Under the pieces are notes generated by a model. The model did no database searches and was not told where the DNA came from. It saw nothing but the letters and a program-made list of their open reading frames with translations. Positions 8,302-17,210 of a DNA stretch of 58,507 bases are shown piece by piece (the first letter of the stretch is position 1; every line of letters begins with the position of its first letter). Location of the stretch: assembly GCA_012511955.1 (NCBI GenBank), contig JAAZFC010000013.1:1-58507 (forward strand), given 5' to 3'. The stretch is from Fibrobacter sp. Its GTDB lineage: Bacteria; Fibrobacterota; Fibrobacteria; Fibrobacterales; Fibrobacteraceae. The position numbers and the translations under genes were made by a program.

Positions 8302-9999
8302 TTAGAAGCGGAGCATAATCTCAACCACCTCACACAACCGCGGCATGGTTTCATAAGCATTGCGGTTTAGGCGCAGCATTTGGATTTCCCCTTTTTTACC
8401 TTGAAATTCCACCATGATTTCAAAGTTGTCGGAAGTTTCCCACACAGCTCCTTGAAAGCGAATATTGCCACATTCGGTTTCGCCAGTGGCAATTCCTTGT
8501 CCAGAAATGCGGCTGTTTTGCTCTAAATAAAGGCCGAAAAAGTCGTAAAGCACATTGGGCCGTTTGAGCATGTCAGAGGTGTCTTTTACCAGTACATGCA
8601 CTTGTGTTAAACCGTGCTGCTTGGTAAAAACTGAAGTGTATTGATGCTTTGCTGTGCCTTCCCAATAGCTTTCGCGCCATTTTAAGCTGTCAATGCGGGT
8701 GAATTTTGAGAGGGGATAGCGTTGGAAAAAAGTTTTGGGACTGGCTCCCCAGCGCACCAAATAATGCCCTAACTTCTCTGAAAAAGCTCTTTGATCTAGG
8801 GCTTTATTTTTAGCTCGCAGCTGATCCACATCGCGTTTGAGGTTAGCTCCGAGTTGTAAACTGCGTCTGCTGGTGCGATGCGTGGCTGAGGCTTCCTGAA
8901 TGCGTTGGGAAATTTCAGGATAATCAGGATCTTCTAGCATGATTTTTTCAAACTGCAAACGCGCTAAATCAAACTCTCTTGCTCTTAAATAAACTTGTCC
9001 TAAAGCATAGCGCAAAGGCATATTATCGGGGTAGTTTTCTACCATGGGCGCTAAAATATCAATGGCGGGTTGAATTCTGTTGCGAGGAGTGAGTTTTACT
9101 GTGGAAACCCCAGTTCCTGGGGGAGATTTTTCTCCAAGGCTTCGCAAAGCTTCAGTAGCTAAATTGTCGTCGGGGTTTAGGGCGAGTAAACGCTTATAAA
9201 TGCGTTCAGCTTGGTCAAAAGCACCGTTATATTCATGCAAATACCCTTGTAAAATCGCTAAGGGGGCTTCGCCGGGGAATTTAGAAAGAGCGTATTCCAC
9301 CAGCAATCCGCAACTGTCTAAAATGCCTTCGTTGTGCCAAGCTTGGGCCAAAGCAGTATAAAAACGAGGGTCATTGCCTTGGGTAAGAGAAATGCCAGTG
9401 CGGGCTGTATTGATAGCCGATAAATTTTGCCCTCTTTTTAGTAAAGCTGTAATAAGGTTTATGCGAGCATCGTGTATAGTAGCGGTGAGTTCTAATGCTT
9501 GTTCTAAGATTTCAATGGCTATGATTTCTTGGGAGTTTTTAAGAGCGCTTATGCCTTGCACAGTAAGCATTTCCGCTGTGTTGTCTCCCTGTTGTTTTAA
9601 TTGGCTTATTAGATCCTCTAATCTGCTTGCCTCAATATCTGTTAAAGAATCCCCGTCTAGCAAGGATACTATTTGTCCAGTAATAAAAATGGAATGTTGG
9701 GGATGCTGCAATTGTAGCATTTGGTATGCTTTAGCTGCTTGTCGCCATTTGCCGTAGCGCAACAAATCTTTGGCTCTACCTAAATCTTGGATGGTAGTTG
9801 GAGAAAAATCATAGTTTTCTTCTTTTTGTGAACCTAAAGAAATAACTGTGCCAGGTGGAACGCCAAAAGGTGTGGCTGAGGCTGTTATGGTGCGTGGGCC
9901 AAAAATCTTAAAAAGATTCATAATACCCACGATGAGTAAACCAGAGAGAATGATTATTAATACAAAAAAAGAGTATTTTTTTGCAAGTTTACCTTGCAT
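8302..9999 (-). CDS. Membrane-anchored TPR-repeat protein
   Basis: 565 aa. One N-terminal transmembrane helix (about residues 10-30) is followed by a long helical region with tetratricopeptide-like repeats, for example LLRYGKWRQAAKAYQMLQLQ, DQAERIYKRLLALNPDDNL and EFDLARLQFEKIMLEDPDYP (repeats between about 75 and 375). The last 150 residues look like a separate alpha/beta domain of unknown type (GLYLEQNSRISGQGIATGET). An AGGA site precedes the ATG. It follows the sigma-factor gene by 8 bases on the same strand, so the two form an operon. The role is unknown; an envelope scaffold is possible. Confidence 0.75.
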   Translation of the reverse strand: MQGKLAKKYSFFVLIIILSGLLIVGIMNLFKIFGPRTITASATPFGVPPGTVISLGSQKEENYDFSPTTIQDLGRAKDLLRYGKWRQAAKAYQMLQLQHPQHSIFITGQIVSLLDGDSLTDIEASRLEDLISQLKQQGDNTAEMLTVQGISALKNSQEIIAIEILEQALELTATIHDARINLITALLKRGQNLSAINTARTGISLTQGNDPRFYTALAQAWHNEGILDSCGLLVEYALSKFPGEAPLAILQGYLHEYNGAFDQAERIYKRLLALNPDDNLATEALRSLGEKSPPGTGVSTVKLTPRNRIQPAIDILAPMVENYPDNMPLRYALGQVYLRAREFDLARLQFEKIMLEDPDYPEISQRIQEASATHRTSRRSLQLGANLKRDVDQLRAKNKALDQRAFSEKLGHYLVRWGASPKTFFQRYPLSKFTRIDSLKWRESYWEGTAKHQYTSVFTKQHGLTQVHVLVKDTSDMLKRPNVLYDFFGLYLEQNSRISGQGIATGETECGNIRFQGAVWETSDNFEIMVEFQGKKGEIQMLRLNRNAYETMPRLCEVVEIMLRF

Positions 10000-10007
10000 G
10001 GCTTTTC

Positions 10008-10850
10008 CTAAGTGGTTAAGAAATCAGAAAGCTTTTCTTTATGTTCTTTTGATCTTTGTAATTTGCGTAAAGTCTTATTTTTAATTTGGCGTACCCTTTC
10101 GCGAGACAATTTAAGCTCCTCGCCAATATCTTTGAGTGTGGTGGTCTCAGAATTGTCTAAACCATAAAACATGCGGATGATTTCTTCTTCGCGTTCGGGA
10201 AGTATGGATAGGGCATCGGTGATAGTTTCTTTAAGCTCATTAGCTTCTCTTTCTTTTTCTTGATCGTCATCATCACCCAAAACATCCATCAGCGTACTTA
10301 CAGAGTCTAAGCTAGAAGATTCATCGCCAATGGGTGCATCTAGGGAAACATCTACGATTTTTTCCATCACTTCTACAATGTCGTGTTCAAATTTTGCAAA
10401 TTCTTCCATGGCGATGGTTTTATCGTAATCCCCTTGGTTTTCAACTAAAGCTCGTTTAAACTTGTTTACCAAAGCTAATTTGTTGGGGGGAATGCGCACT
10501 GCACCGATTTGTTCAAATAGGGCTTTTTGAATGGATTGGCGAATCCACCATACCGCATAAGAAATAAACTTGACATCTTTATTAGGGTCAAAACGACGAG
10601 CAGCTTTAAATAAACCTAAATTTCCCTCGTTTATCAAATCTAAAAGAGTTAGGCCACGGCCTTGATATTTTCGTGCCACCGAAACCACGAAACGCAAGTT
10701 ACCGTGAATCAGTCGCCGCAAAGCCACTCCATGAATGTCGGCCTTGCTTTTATCTTTTATAATAGCAAGCAAAGCCCTTTCTTCGGATAATTCCAGGGTG
10801 GGGTAGCGATTTAAATCACTAAAATAAAGAGGTTCATTGCGCATGCTCAT
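10008..10850 (-). CDS. RNA polymerase sigma-70 factor (short, primary-type)
   Basis: 280 aa. It lacks region 1.1 but has the rest of a sigma-70 factor: region 1.2 near residues 10-30, region 2 (LRFVVSVARKYQGRGLTLLDLINEGNLGL, VKFISYAVWWIRQSIQKAL), region 3 (GAVRIPPNK and onward) and region 4 with the helix-turn-helix TTTLKDIGEELKLSRERVRQIK. The length and the intact -10-binding region 2.4 resemble the compact primary sigma factors of Bacteroidota/Chlorobi and relatives, but an RpoS-like alternative sigma cannot be excluded. Start at MSMRNE; the second Met (10844) is also possible. Confidence 0.88.
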   Translation of the reverse strand: MSMRNEPLYFSDLNRYPTLELSEERALLAIIKDKSKADIHGVALRRLIHGNLRFVVSVARKYQGRGLTLLDLINEGNLGLFKAARRFDPNKDVKFISYAVWWIRQSIQKALFEQIGAVRIPPNKLALVNKFKRALVENQGDYDKTIAMEEFAKFEHDIVEVMEKIVDVSLDAPIGDESSSLDSVSTLMDVLGDDDDQEKEREANELKETITDALSILPEREEEIIRMFYGLDNSETTTLKDIGEELKLSRERVRQIKNKTLRKLQRSKEHKEKLSDFLTT

Positions 10851-11005
10851 GAGTTACCAAAATCAAATTTAAAGAATTAAAAACAACTTATAAGACAATT
10901 AATTTTCCATCGTCTTTAATTATTGTATCAAAATAAAAAAAATATTTCAATATTGTGAGAAAATTCAAATTAAATACCAAGAACTCAGTACAAAGATAAC
11001 TTTAT

Positions 11006-12433
11006 TTAGTCTTTGGCAATTTTGCGTAGGTGATCCCAAGTGTATAGTCCGCCCCTATGTCCATCGCTAAAAGCTAAGCCAAGTGCATAGCGCCCTACGG
11101 TATATAGATTGGATAGTTTAACATCTTCAGATACTGTGTTGGGATCTAATAAGGCTTCGCCAGTCCATTCATCTATACACTCTGCGCAGGGGCATTTGAT
11201 ACGCAAATCCCTTTGGGAATATGTGTGGCTAAGTCCATCACTCCAAGTTATGGCTAATTTTTGATTTGCAGTGGCAAAAACTTCCGTGGGAGCTGCCATA
11301 GGGACAGCATTTTTTTCGGCTTCTCCAGGCAATTCTTTGACTTCTAACTCTTCAAAAGCCAAGTTCATGGTGTCTAATTGGCTAGAATTGGCCGCTAAAA
11401 CTGAAAGACTGGATGCCGTTTTTCCGGCTAGTTCAATGAAACATTGGGCGCTTAAAGAATTGGGCTGGGTATAAACTATGGGTTTGCCTTCATCTCCAGA
11501 GTCTGCTACGCCGAGTTCTATGGGAATTTCTCCTAAAAAGGAAAGATTAAGTTCTTCTGCGGTGCGTGAGCCACCACCCTGACGGAATATGTAGTGTTTT
11601 TTATCACAATTATCACATTGAAACCAACTCATGTTTTCTATAACACCAACTACTGGCACTGCCACGGATTTAAACATGGACAAGCCTTTGCGCACATCGG
11701 CCAAGGCCACATTTTGTGGAGTAGTAACTACTATGGCTCCTGAAAGGGGGCAGCTTTGAGTTAAAGTGAGTTGAATATCGCCGGTGCCCGGGGGAAAATC
11801 TATTAGCAAATAGTCTAAATGACCCCAATGCACGCGGTGTAAAAAGTTGTTGATCATCTGGGTTGCCATGGGGCCACGCCAAATGGTGGCGCGATTAGGG
11901 TCAGAAAGCATGGACATGGAAACTATTTGAATGCCTGCGGCCACAGTTACTGGCACTAAAGTCTGGTCGGGGCGAATTTCAGGGTCTTTGTCGATGCCAA
12001 ACATCATTCCCATGGAAGGGCCGTAAATATCGGCGTCTAAAATACCCACTCTGGCACCGGAAAGCGCTAAGGCCATAGCTAAGTTTGCAGTTACTGTGGA
12101 TTTACCCACGCCGCCTTTACCCGAAGATACCGCAACAATATGGCGCACACTATGGAGCAAAGAATTTTCTAAATAAACTTGCTTTTTAATGGGTTGGGCG
12201 GTCATGTTCACATTTACTTTAGTGACGCCGGGCAAAGCTTGAAGTAGCTCCACAGCTTGGCGGTGAAATTCATCTTTAACTGGGCAGGCCGGGGTGGTTA
12301 ACTCTATATCTAGGCTAATTTCGCTATCGTTTTTTATGACTATATTTTTTACGAAACCTAAATCGACGATGTTTTTATTAAAATCTGGATCGATAATGCT
12401 TTTTAATGTTTGCAATATTGTAGTTTTATTCAT
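11006..12433 (-). CDS. Mrp/ApbC-type Fe-S carrier ATPase fused to a DUF971 domain
   Basis: About 475 aa. Domain order: an N-terminal MIP18/DUF59 domain (about residues 5-80, with TTPACPVKDEF), a P-loop ATPase (deviant Walker A GKGGVGKST at about 106-114, GDIQLTL, NMSWFQCDNCDKKH), then a C-terminal DUF971/GBBH-like domain (SQRDLRIKCPCAECIDEWTG, ending DGHRGGLYTWDHLRKIAKD). Mrp proteins bind and transfer [4Fe-4S] clusters. DUF971 is also found in Fe-S contexts. Translation could extend upstream in frame to 12514, but the ATG at 12433 begins the conserved domain and is preferred. Confidence 0.9.
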   Translation of the reverse strand: MNKTTILQTLKSIIDPDFNKNIVDLGFVKNIVIKNDSEISLDIELTTPACPVKDEFHRQAVELLQALPGVTKVNVNMTAQPIKKQVYLENSLLHSVRHIVAVSSGKGGVGKSTVTANLAMALALSGARVGILDADIYGPSMGMMFGIDKDPEIRPDQTLVPVTVAAGIQIVSMSMLSDPNRATIWRGPMATQMINNFLHRVHWGHLDYLLIDFPPGTGDIQLTLTQSCPLSGAIVVTTPQNVALADVRKGLSMFKSVAVPVVGVIENMSWFQCDNCDKKHYIFRQGGGSRTAEELNLSFLGEIPIELGVADSGDEGKPIVYTQPNSLSAQCFIELAGKTASSLSVLAANSSQLDTMNLAFEELEVKELPGEAEKNAVPMAAPTEVFATANQKLAITWSDGLSHTYSQRDLRIKCPCAECIDEWTGEALLDPNTVSEDVKLSNLYTVGRYALGLAFSDGHRGGLYTWDHLRKIAKD

Positions 12434-12469
12434 AATGGTAAAAGATACACAAAGGAGATTGTTTCGGTA

Positions 12470-13879
12470 GTGGTAAGTTCGTTGAATAACAGAATAAATA
12501 GGATGTACGGGCAAAAAGACGCACTTATTGCTTTGCGAGCTAGGGTTTTTTCGTTAGTAAGTGTTGCTGTAATAGTCCTTTTAAGTATCTCTGCGGTGGT
12601 GGACCTTTGGGATGGAAGCACTGAAAGTTTAGAATCAATAGTATTTAGTTTATCGGTGCTGCCTATTATTGCAATTGGTTTAGCTTTTGTTTACCATGGC
12701 CACTATGAACAAGTAGTTCCTATAATATTTTATACCATAACCTTAGTATTGTGTTTAACCAGTATTCATGTGGGTTTAGGGGATAATCCTCAAATCTTGT
12801 ATTCTTTAACATCGATGTTTTTTCCTAGTTTAATTGTAGGAGCAGCATTGTTTATAGGGTTAAAAGTGCTTTTAATAACATCGGGAGTGCTAATTGTTTG
12901 GCTAATAACTTATTGGTTTGTTTTCTGCGCAGATTTCCAAACTGGAATGCACTTGGTGTCTGTATCTACCATGGTTTATAATAGCATTGCTTTGATAATG
13001 TTGAGCATAATTGTAGTGGGCTTACTGAAAATTTCCCAAGCGGCTATTTTTAAGGTGAATAAAGAATTAATTCGCAACAAAGAACTAACCCACAGTTTAG
13101 AAAAACGAGTTTTAGACCGCACTTACGCGCTGGTTGAGGCTAAAGCTGTCGCCGAAGAAGCTAGTAAAGCTAAAACACAATTTTTGGAAACCATAAGTCA
13201 TGAAATGCGCACTCCGCTCAATGGCATAATTGGTATGAACTCATTGTTGACGAATACAGAGTTAAATGAAGAACAAAAAGATTTTGTAGATACATCTTTG
13301 GATAGTGCTCGTGGCTTGCTTGCTCTTATTAACGATATTCTTGATATGTCGCGCATAGATTCTCAAAAAGTTACTCTGGAACTAGCGCCCATAAATATTT
13401 CCAAGTTGTTGCTTTCCATGCGCCGTTTTTATAATTCCGATGCCCGCCGCAATGAAATTGGCTTGACTTTTGAAATAGACGAAGCTTGTGATCAGCTTTT
13501 TATGGCTGATGAAAAACGAATTCGCCAAGTATTGCAAAGTTTAATATCTAATGCTATCAAATTTACAGAAAAGGGTAGTGTAACCGTCATAGGAAAGGTT
13601 TTGGGTAATAATTCAGAAAGTCCTTTATTGCATTGTACGATTAAAGATACGGGTATAGGTGTTGATGCGGAAAATGCAGACATGATTTTTGAAAAATTTA
13701 GACAGTTAGACCAAAGTCGTACACGTAAATTCGAGGGCTCTGGTTTAGGATTAGCCATTGCCAAGAGTTTGGTGGAATTAATGGGGGGAGAAATAGGTGT
13801 AAACGAGGTTAATGTAGGGTCGGAGTTTTGGTTTACAGTGGAATTATCTAAAGTATTGCCAAAATTAACTGAATCTTAA
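12470..13879 (+). CDS. Membrane-bound hybrid-less sensor histidine kinase
   Basis: About 469 aa from the GTG at 12470, which follows an AAAGGAG site (12451-12457) by 12 bases; the ATG at 12503 is an alternative. Six hydrophobic segments lie between about residues 25 and 195. A coiled linker follows, then a HisKA domain with phospho-acceptor His in FLETISHEMRTPLNG, and an HATPase_c domain with N box LQSLISNAIKFTEKG, G1 DTGIGVD, F box FEKFRQLDQ and G2 GSGLGLAIAKSLVELMGG. There is no extracytoplasmic sensor domain and no receiver domain. No response regulator is adjacent. Its start region overlaps the divergent Mrp promoter. Confidence 0.9.
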   Translation: MVSSLNNRINRMYGQKDALIALRARVFSLVSVAVIVLLSISAVVDLWDGSTESLESIVFSLSVLPIIAIGLAFVYHGHYEQVVPIIFYTITLVLCLTSIHVGLGDNPQILYSLTSMFFPSLIVGAALFIGLKVLLITSGVLIVWLITYWFVFCADFQTGMHLVSVSTMVYNSIALIMLSIIVVGLLKISQAAIFKVNKELIRNKELTHSLEKRVLDRTYALVEAKAVAEEASKAKTQFLETISHEMRTPLNGIIGMNSLLTNTELNEEQKDFVDTSLDSARGLLALINDILDMSRIDSQKVTLELAPINISKLLLSMRRFYNSDARRNEIGLTFEIDEACDQLFMADEKRIRQVLQSLISNAIKFTEKGSVTVIGKVLGNNSESPLLHCTIKDTGIGVDAENADMIFEKFRQLDQSRTRKFEGSGLGLAIAKSLVELMGGEIGVNEVNVGSEFWFTVELSKVLPKLTES

Positions 13880-13891
13880 TTTTTAAGAATG

Positions 13892-13897
13892 TAAATT
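13892..13897 (+). promoter_or_regulatory. -10-like TAAATT, 6 bases before the rfbD ATG
   Basis: TG-TAAATT (with an extended -10 TG nearby), then ACTGCT, then ATG at 13904. No Shine-Dalgarno sequence. Confidence 0.5.
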
Positions 13898-13903
13898 ACT
13901 GCT

Positions 13904-14776
13904 ATGAATATATGGATAACTGGAGCCTCGGGAATGCTCGGGCAAGATCTAATAAAGGTGGCTCTACGCGCTGGACATAAGGTTTTAGCCACAGATAGGG
14001 AAGTAGATATTACCGCTGAAAGCCAGGTAAGGGAGTTTTTGGCTACAAATAGCGTAGATGCTTTGGTAAATTGCGCAGCTTATACCGCAGTGGATTTGGC
14101 CGAAAGCGAACAAGATCAAGCTTTTGCTCTAAATGCAGCAGGGCCAGAGATTTTGGCTTTGGCTACAGCGAATTTAGAAATTCCCATGCTACATATTTCC
14201 ACAGATTATGTGTTTAATGCCCAAAAAAAAGAGGCTTTAGGTGAGGGAGAAGCTTTGGATCCGGTGAGCGTTTATGGTAAAACCAAGTTGCAGGGAGAAA
14301 TTCGTGTGCAAGCTCATAATCCTAAACATTGGATTGTGCGTACAGCATGGCTTTATGGCTTATATGGAAACAATTTTGTGAAAACCATGTTGGAATTAAT
14401 AGCTACCAAAGAAAGTATTGAGGTGGTAAATGACCAAATTGGTACTCCCACTTGGTCCGTGGATTTAGCTTTGGCTATAATTGCGATTCTTGAGAAAAAC
14501 TCCGATTTTGGTGTGTATCACTACAGTAATTTAGGACAAACTTCGTGGTATGAATTTGCCCATGCTATTCAGCGTATGGCGGTGGAAAGAGAATTGTTAG
14601 AAAAAAGCATAGAAATACGACCTGTGCCCAGCACTGAGTTTCCCACTGAGGCCCAACGCCCCACTTGGTCTGTATTAGATAAGTCCCTTATTCAACAAAA
14701 ATTTGCTTTGGAAATCCCCCATTGGGAAGAATCTTTAAACAACTATTTGTATTTGGAAAAACTGTTTCGTGAATAA
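13904..14776 (+). CDS. rfbD: dTDP-4-dehydrorhamnose reductase
   Basis: 290 aa. It reduces dTDP-4-keto-L-rhamnose to dTDP-L-rhamnose for surface polysaccharide. The Rossmann motif GASGMLGQ is at residues 7-14. Other landmarks are VNCAAYTAVDLAE, the catalytic ISTDYVF with YGKTK (Tyr and Lys of the SDR YxxxK), VRTAWLYG and the C-terminal RPTWSVLDKS. The other rhamnose genes (rfbA, rfbB, rfbC) are not in the window. Overlaps the next gene by 8 bases. Confidence 0.93.
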   Translation: MNIWITGASGMLGQDLIKVALRAGHKVLATDREVDITAESQVREFLATNSVDALVNCAAYTAVDLAESEQDQAFALNAAGPEILALATANLEIPMLHISTDYVFNAQKKEALGEGEALDPVSVYGKTKLQGEIRVQAHNPKHWIVRTAWLYGLYGNNFVKTMLELIATKESIEVVNDQIGTPTWSVDLALAIIAILEKNSDFGVYHYSNLGQTSWYEFAHAIQRMAVERELLEKSIEIRPVPSTEFPTEAQRPTWSVLDKSLIQQKFALEIPHWEESLNNYLYLEKLFRE

Positions 14777-15542
14777 AAAAGAACTTTCTACCCCCATAGA
14801 TTGGCAAAATGTAGATGCGGTGGTTTTTGATTTAGATGGCACGCTTTATTTAGGCAATGAATTGTTGCCCCAGGCCTTAGAATTGGTGAATTTAGCGCAG
14901 AAACAAGGAGCTTGTTACTTTTTATCCAATAATACTTCCAAAACTCCTGAAAGTACTTGGGCTAAAATGCAAAAGCTGGGTTTAACCGTGGAGCTTTCCC
15001 AAGTTTTGTCCCCTTTGCACACTTTAGTGGCTCATATTAAAAAATCAGATATTAATAAATGCTGGGTATTGGCGAATGGCGAGGTTTTGGCGTGGTTGCA
15101 GTTTGCTCTGCCCCAAGTGGATTTTAAAGCCGAACGCGTCGAAACCGAGCTGGTGGTTCTTGCCTACGACGATTCTTTGACTTACCAAGATTTGTGCGAG
15201 GTGGCTTGGCGCTTGCAAGATGGCGCAAAATATTGGATTACCCATCCAGATTTTTTGTGCCCCCACCCCCAGGGTTATGTGCCAGATGTGGGAGGCTTGG
15301 TGGAGCTTTTTGCCACTTGTACCCAGCGTCGTCCCGAGGTGATTTTGGGCAAGCCTAGCCCCATTGCCTTAGAAGCGGTTTTGCAAAACTATAGTGCAGA
15401 AAGAGTGCTTTTTATAGGGGATAGGCTATACACTGATTGGCAATTAGCACAAAATGTGGGTTGCCAATTTCGTTTAAGCTTGGCGGGGGAAACTAACTTA
15501 GAAATGTGGGAAAAAAGCGATCCTCAGCCTTTGTTGCTTTGA
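14769..15542 (+). CDS. HAD-superfamily phosphatase, NagD/phosphoglycolate type
   Basis: 257 aa, GTG start inside the end of rfbD. Motif I is FDLDGTLYLG (about residues 18-27), motif II is FLSNNTSKTP, the Lys is in ILGKPSP and motif III is FIGDRLYTDWQLA. This pattern belongs to the class IIA HAD phosphatases (NagD, PNP phosphatase, 2-phosphoglycolate phosphatase), which dephosphorylate small sugar phosphates or nucleotides. The substrate cannot be predicted. The 3' end overlaps the convergent cysE by 19 bases. Confidence 0.88.
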   Translation: MNKKELSTPIDWQNVDAVVFDLDGTLYLGNELLPQALELVNLAQKQGACYFLSNNTSKTPESTWAKMQKLGLTVELSQVLSPLHTLVAHIKKSDINKCWVLANGEVLAWLQFALPQVDFKAERVETELVVLAYDDSLTYQDLCEVAWRLQDGAKYWITHPDFLCPHPQGYVPDVGGLVELFATCTQRRPEVILGKPSPIALEAVLQNYSAERVLFIGDRLYTDWQLAQNVGCQFRLSLAGETNLEMWEKSDPQPLLL

Positions 15543-16333
15543 TTTCTGCTATCCACAGTAAAATCTTGTTGCATTTCTAGGGCGGGCATATCAGCCAAAG
15601 GAGCGCCAATGATGGTGGCAGGTACGCCTGCTACTGTGGTGCGGGGCGGAACATCGCTGAGTACCACGGCTCCGGCACCTATTTTTGCGCCTTTGCCTAT
15701 GCGGATATTGCCTAAAAGTTGGGCATGGGCGCCTATCATAACACCATCGCAGACTTTAGGATGCCTATCGCCTTTTTCTTTGCCCGTACCACCCAGAGTA
15801 ACGCCGTGCAAAATGGAGACGAAATCGCCAATTTCCGCAGTTTCTCCCACCACCAAATTGGTGGCATGATCCATAAGGATAGCTTTGCCTATTTTCGCCG
15901 CGGGGTGAATATCTACATCAAATTGCTGGGAAACCAATGATTGTAGCATCAACGCAGCAAAATTACGCTTGTGCTTCCACAATTCGTGGGCTATGCGGTG
16001 GGTTTGTAGGGCTAAAAATCCTTTAAAGAACAAAAAGGCTTCTAAATACAGATTTACCGCTGGGTCTCTTTGATAAACAGCTTCTAAATCACAAGCCGCT
16101 TGCTCCACCACTTCGGGATGGCAGCTTAATTCATCTTTGAATACTTTAAAAAGTTGTTTGTGGTCCATTAGACCATGACCTAAACGCGCAGCTAAAACCG
16201 CTGCCAAAGCTTCGCAAAAGTCTTTGCGATCGAGTATTAATTCTTTTAAAAATAGTGCAAAAGGTTCTTCTGCTAATTTAGCCGTGGCTTCTTCGATAAT
16301 GCGTTGCCATAATTGAGAACTTGTAGTTTCCAT
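15524..16333 (-). CDS. cysE: Serine O-acetyltransferase
   Basis: 269 aa. It transfers acetyl from acetyl-CoA to L-serine, the first step of cysteine synthesis. The N-terminal helical domain (about residues 1-140) is followed by a left-handed beta-helix of hexapeptide repeats: DIHPAAKIG, the active-site region MDHATNLVVGETAEIGD, LHGVTLGGTGKEKGDRHPK, MIGAHAQLLGNIRIG and GAGAVVLSDVPPRTTVAGVPA. The length is typical of CysE. Divergent from ogt with only 45 bases between the starts. Confidence 0.94.
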   Translation of the reverse strand: METTSSQLWQRIIEEATAKLAEEPFALFLKELILDRKDFCEALAAVLAARLGHGLMDHKQLFKVFKDELSCHPEVVEQAACDLEAVYQRDPAVNLYLEAFLFFKGFLALQTHRIAHELWKHKRNFAALMLQSLVSQQFDVDIHPAAKIGKAILMDHATNLVVGETAEIGDFVSILHGVTLGGTGKEKGDRHPKVCDGVMIGAHAQLLGNIRIGKGAKIGAGAVVLSDVPPRTTVAGVPATIIGAPLADMPALEMQQDFTVDSRNQSNKG

Positions 16334-16339
16334 AAAATA

Positions 16340-16345
16340 AATTTA
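16340..16345 (-). promoter_or_regulatory. -10-like TAAATT, 6 bases before the cysE ATG
   Basis: On the minus strand TAAATT, then TATTTT, then ATG at 16333. It shares a 45-base divergent region with the ogt promoter. Confidence 0.5.
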
Positions 16346-16366
16346 GAAATATACCCCAAAGTTTGC

Positions 16367-16372
16367 TACAAT
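16367..16372 (+). promoter_or_regulatory. -10 hexamer TACAAT, 6 bases before the ogt GTG
   Basis: TACAAT, then ATTGCA, then GTG at 16379. No Shine-Dalgarno sequence is visible. Confidence 0.55.
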
Positions 16373-16378
16373 ATTGCA

Positions 16379-16909
16379 GTGTTTAAAGTTAAAGTAAAGA
16401 CCAAACTTGGCGTTTTTGGGCTGATTGGTACGGAAAAAGGGCTTGGTGAAGTGCTTTTGCCTGGTGCTTGCCATGATATGGGTGCAAAATTCAGTACAGA
16501 TTTAACCCAAGCTTATTGGTTCGAAAGCACCGCTCAAGCTTTGCAGAGTTATGGAGAAAAAGATTTTAATCTTTGGCAACAAAAAGTCTTAGAAATACCC
16601 TTGGATTTACCAGGTATTCCTCAACTTAGAAGCACAGATTTTACTCGAGCCGTGTGGGAGGGGATTGCGCAAATTCCCTTGGGAAAAGTGTGGACTTACA
16701 AGGAATTGGCTGAATATATAGGCAATCCCAAAGCGGTGCGCGCTGTGGGTAGTGCTTGTGGTAAAAATCCCATACCTTTGATAGTGCCTTGTCATAGAGT
16801 GGTTGCTGCCAATGGGTGGGGAGGTTTTAGTGGCGGTACTTTGGAGGTGAAAAAAATGTTGCTTAGGCACGAACTTGGGGCAGAAAACCCCCAGCTCTTA
16901 GAGCTTTAA
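16379..16909 (+). CDS. ogt: Methylated-DNA--protein-cysteine methyltransferase
   Basis: About 176 aa from the GTG at 16379; translation could extend upstream in frame to 16313, but that part lies inside cysE. It is a suicide repair protein that removes alkyl groups from O6 of guanine. The active-site motif is IPLIVPCHRVVAANG with the acceptor Cys. The DNA-binding helix-turn-helix is KVWTYKELAEYIGNPKAVRAVGSA, and GGFSGG follows the active site. The 3' end overlaps the convergent small gene by 47 bases. Confidence 0.93.
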   Translation: MFKVKVKTKLGVFGLIGTEKGLGEVLLPGACHDMGAKFSTDLTQAYWFESTAQALQSYGEKDFNLWQQKVLEIPLDLPGIPQLRSTDFTRAVWEGIAQIPLGKVWTYKELAEYIGNPKAVRAVGSACGKNPIPLIVPCHRVVAANGWGGFSGGTLEVKKMLLRHELGAENPQLLEL

Positions 16910-17195
16910 GTATTTGCATTTGTTCGGGTAAGCTACTTTTTTGTAGTTTCTCTATAACAGGTTCGGGAATGCGTTTTAGTGGCTTAAAATGCAGGGGTAC
17001 TGGACGGCTTAAAAACCATGCGCGATAAATTTTGGGCAAAAAATATTGCCAAGGAAATTCAGGTCCAGGTACATATATAAGTGCTGGTTTTAGACCATCT
17101 ATAGCTTCTACCACCACTTTTCCATCGGATCTAAGAGTGCGCAAAACTACTCTGCGTTTTATGTCTAAATGCTGTATAAAAGTAGTGATTTGCAT
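16863..17195 (-). CDS. Hypothetical protein, 110 aa
   Basis: A small basic protein, not recognised. It has no signal peptide or membrane helix. A strand-rich N-terminal half (QHLDIKRRVVLRTLRSDGKVVVEAIDG) is followed by a Pro-rich middle (YVPGPEFPWQYFLPK) and a helical end. It starts 15 bases after the rpe stop on the same strand, which supports a real gene co-transcribed with rpe. Its last 47 bases overlap ogt tail to tail. Confidence 0.6.
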   Translation of the reverse strand: MQITTFIQHLDIKRRVVLRTLRSDGKVVVEAIDGLKPALIYVPGPEFPWQYFLPKIYRAWFLSRPVPLHFKPLKRIPEPVIEKLQKSSLPEQMQILKALRAGGFLPQVRA

Positions 17196-17210
17196 GGTTT
17201 TGCATTTATT

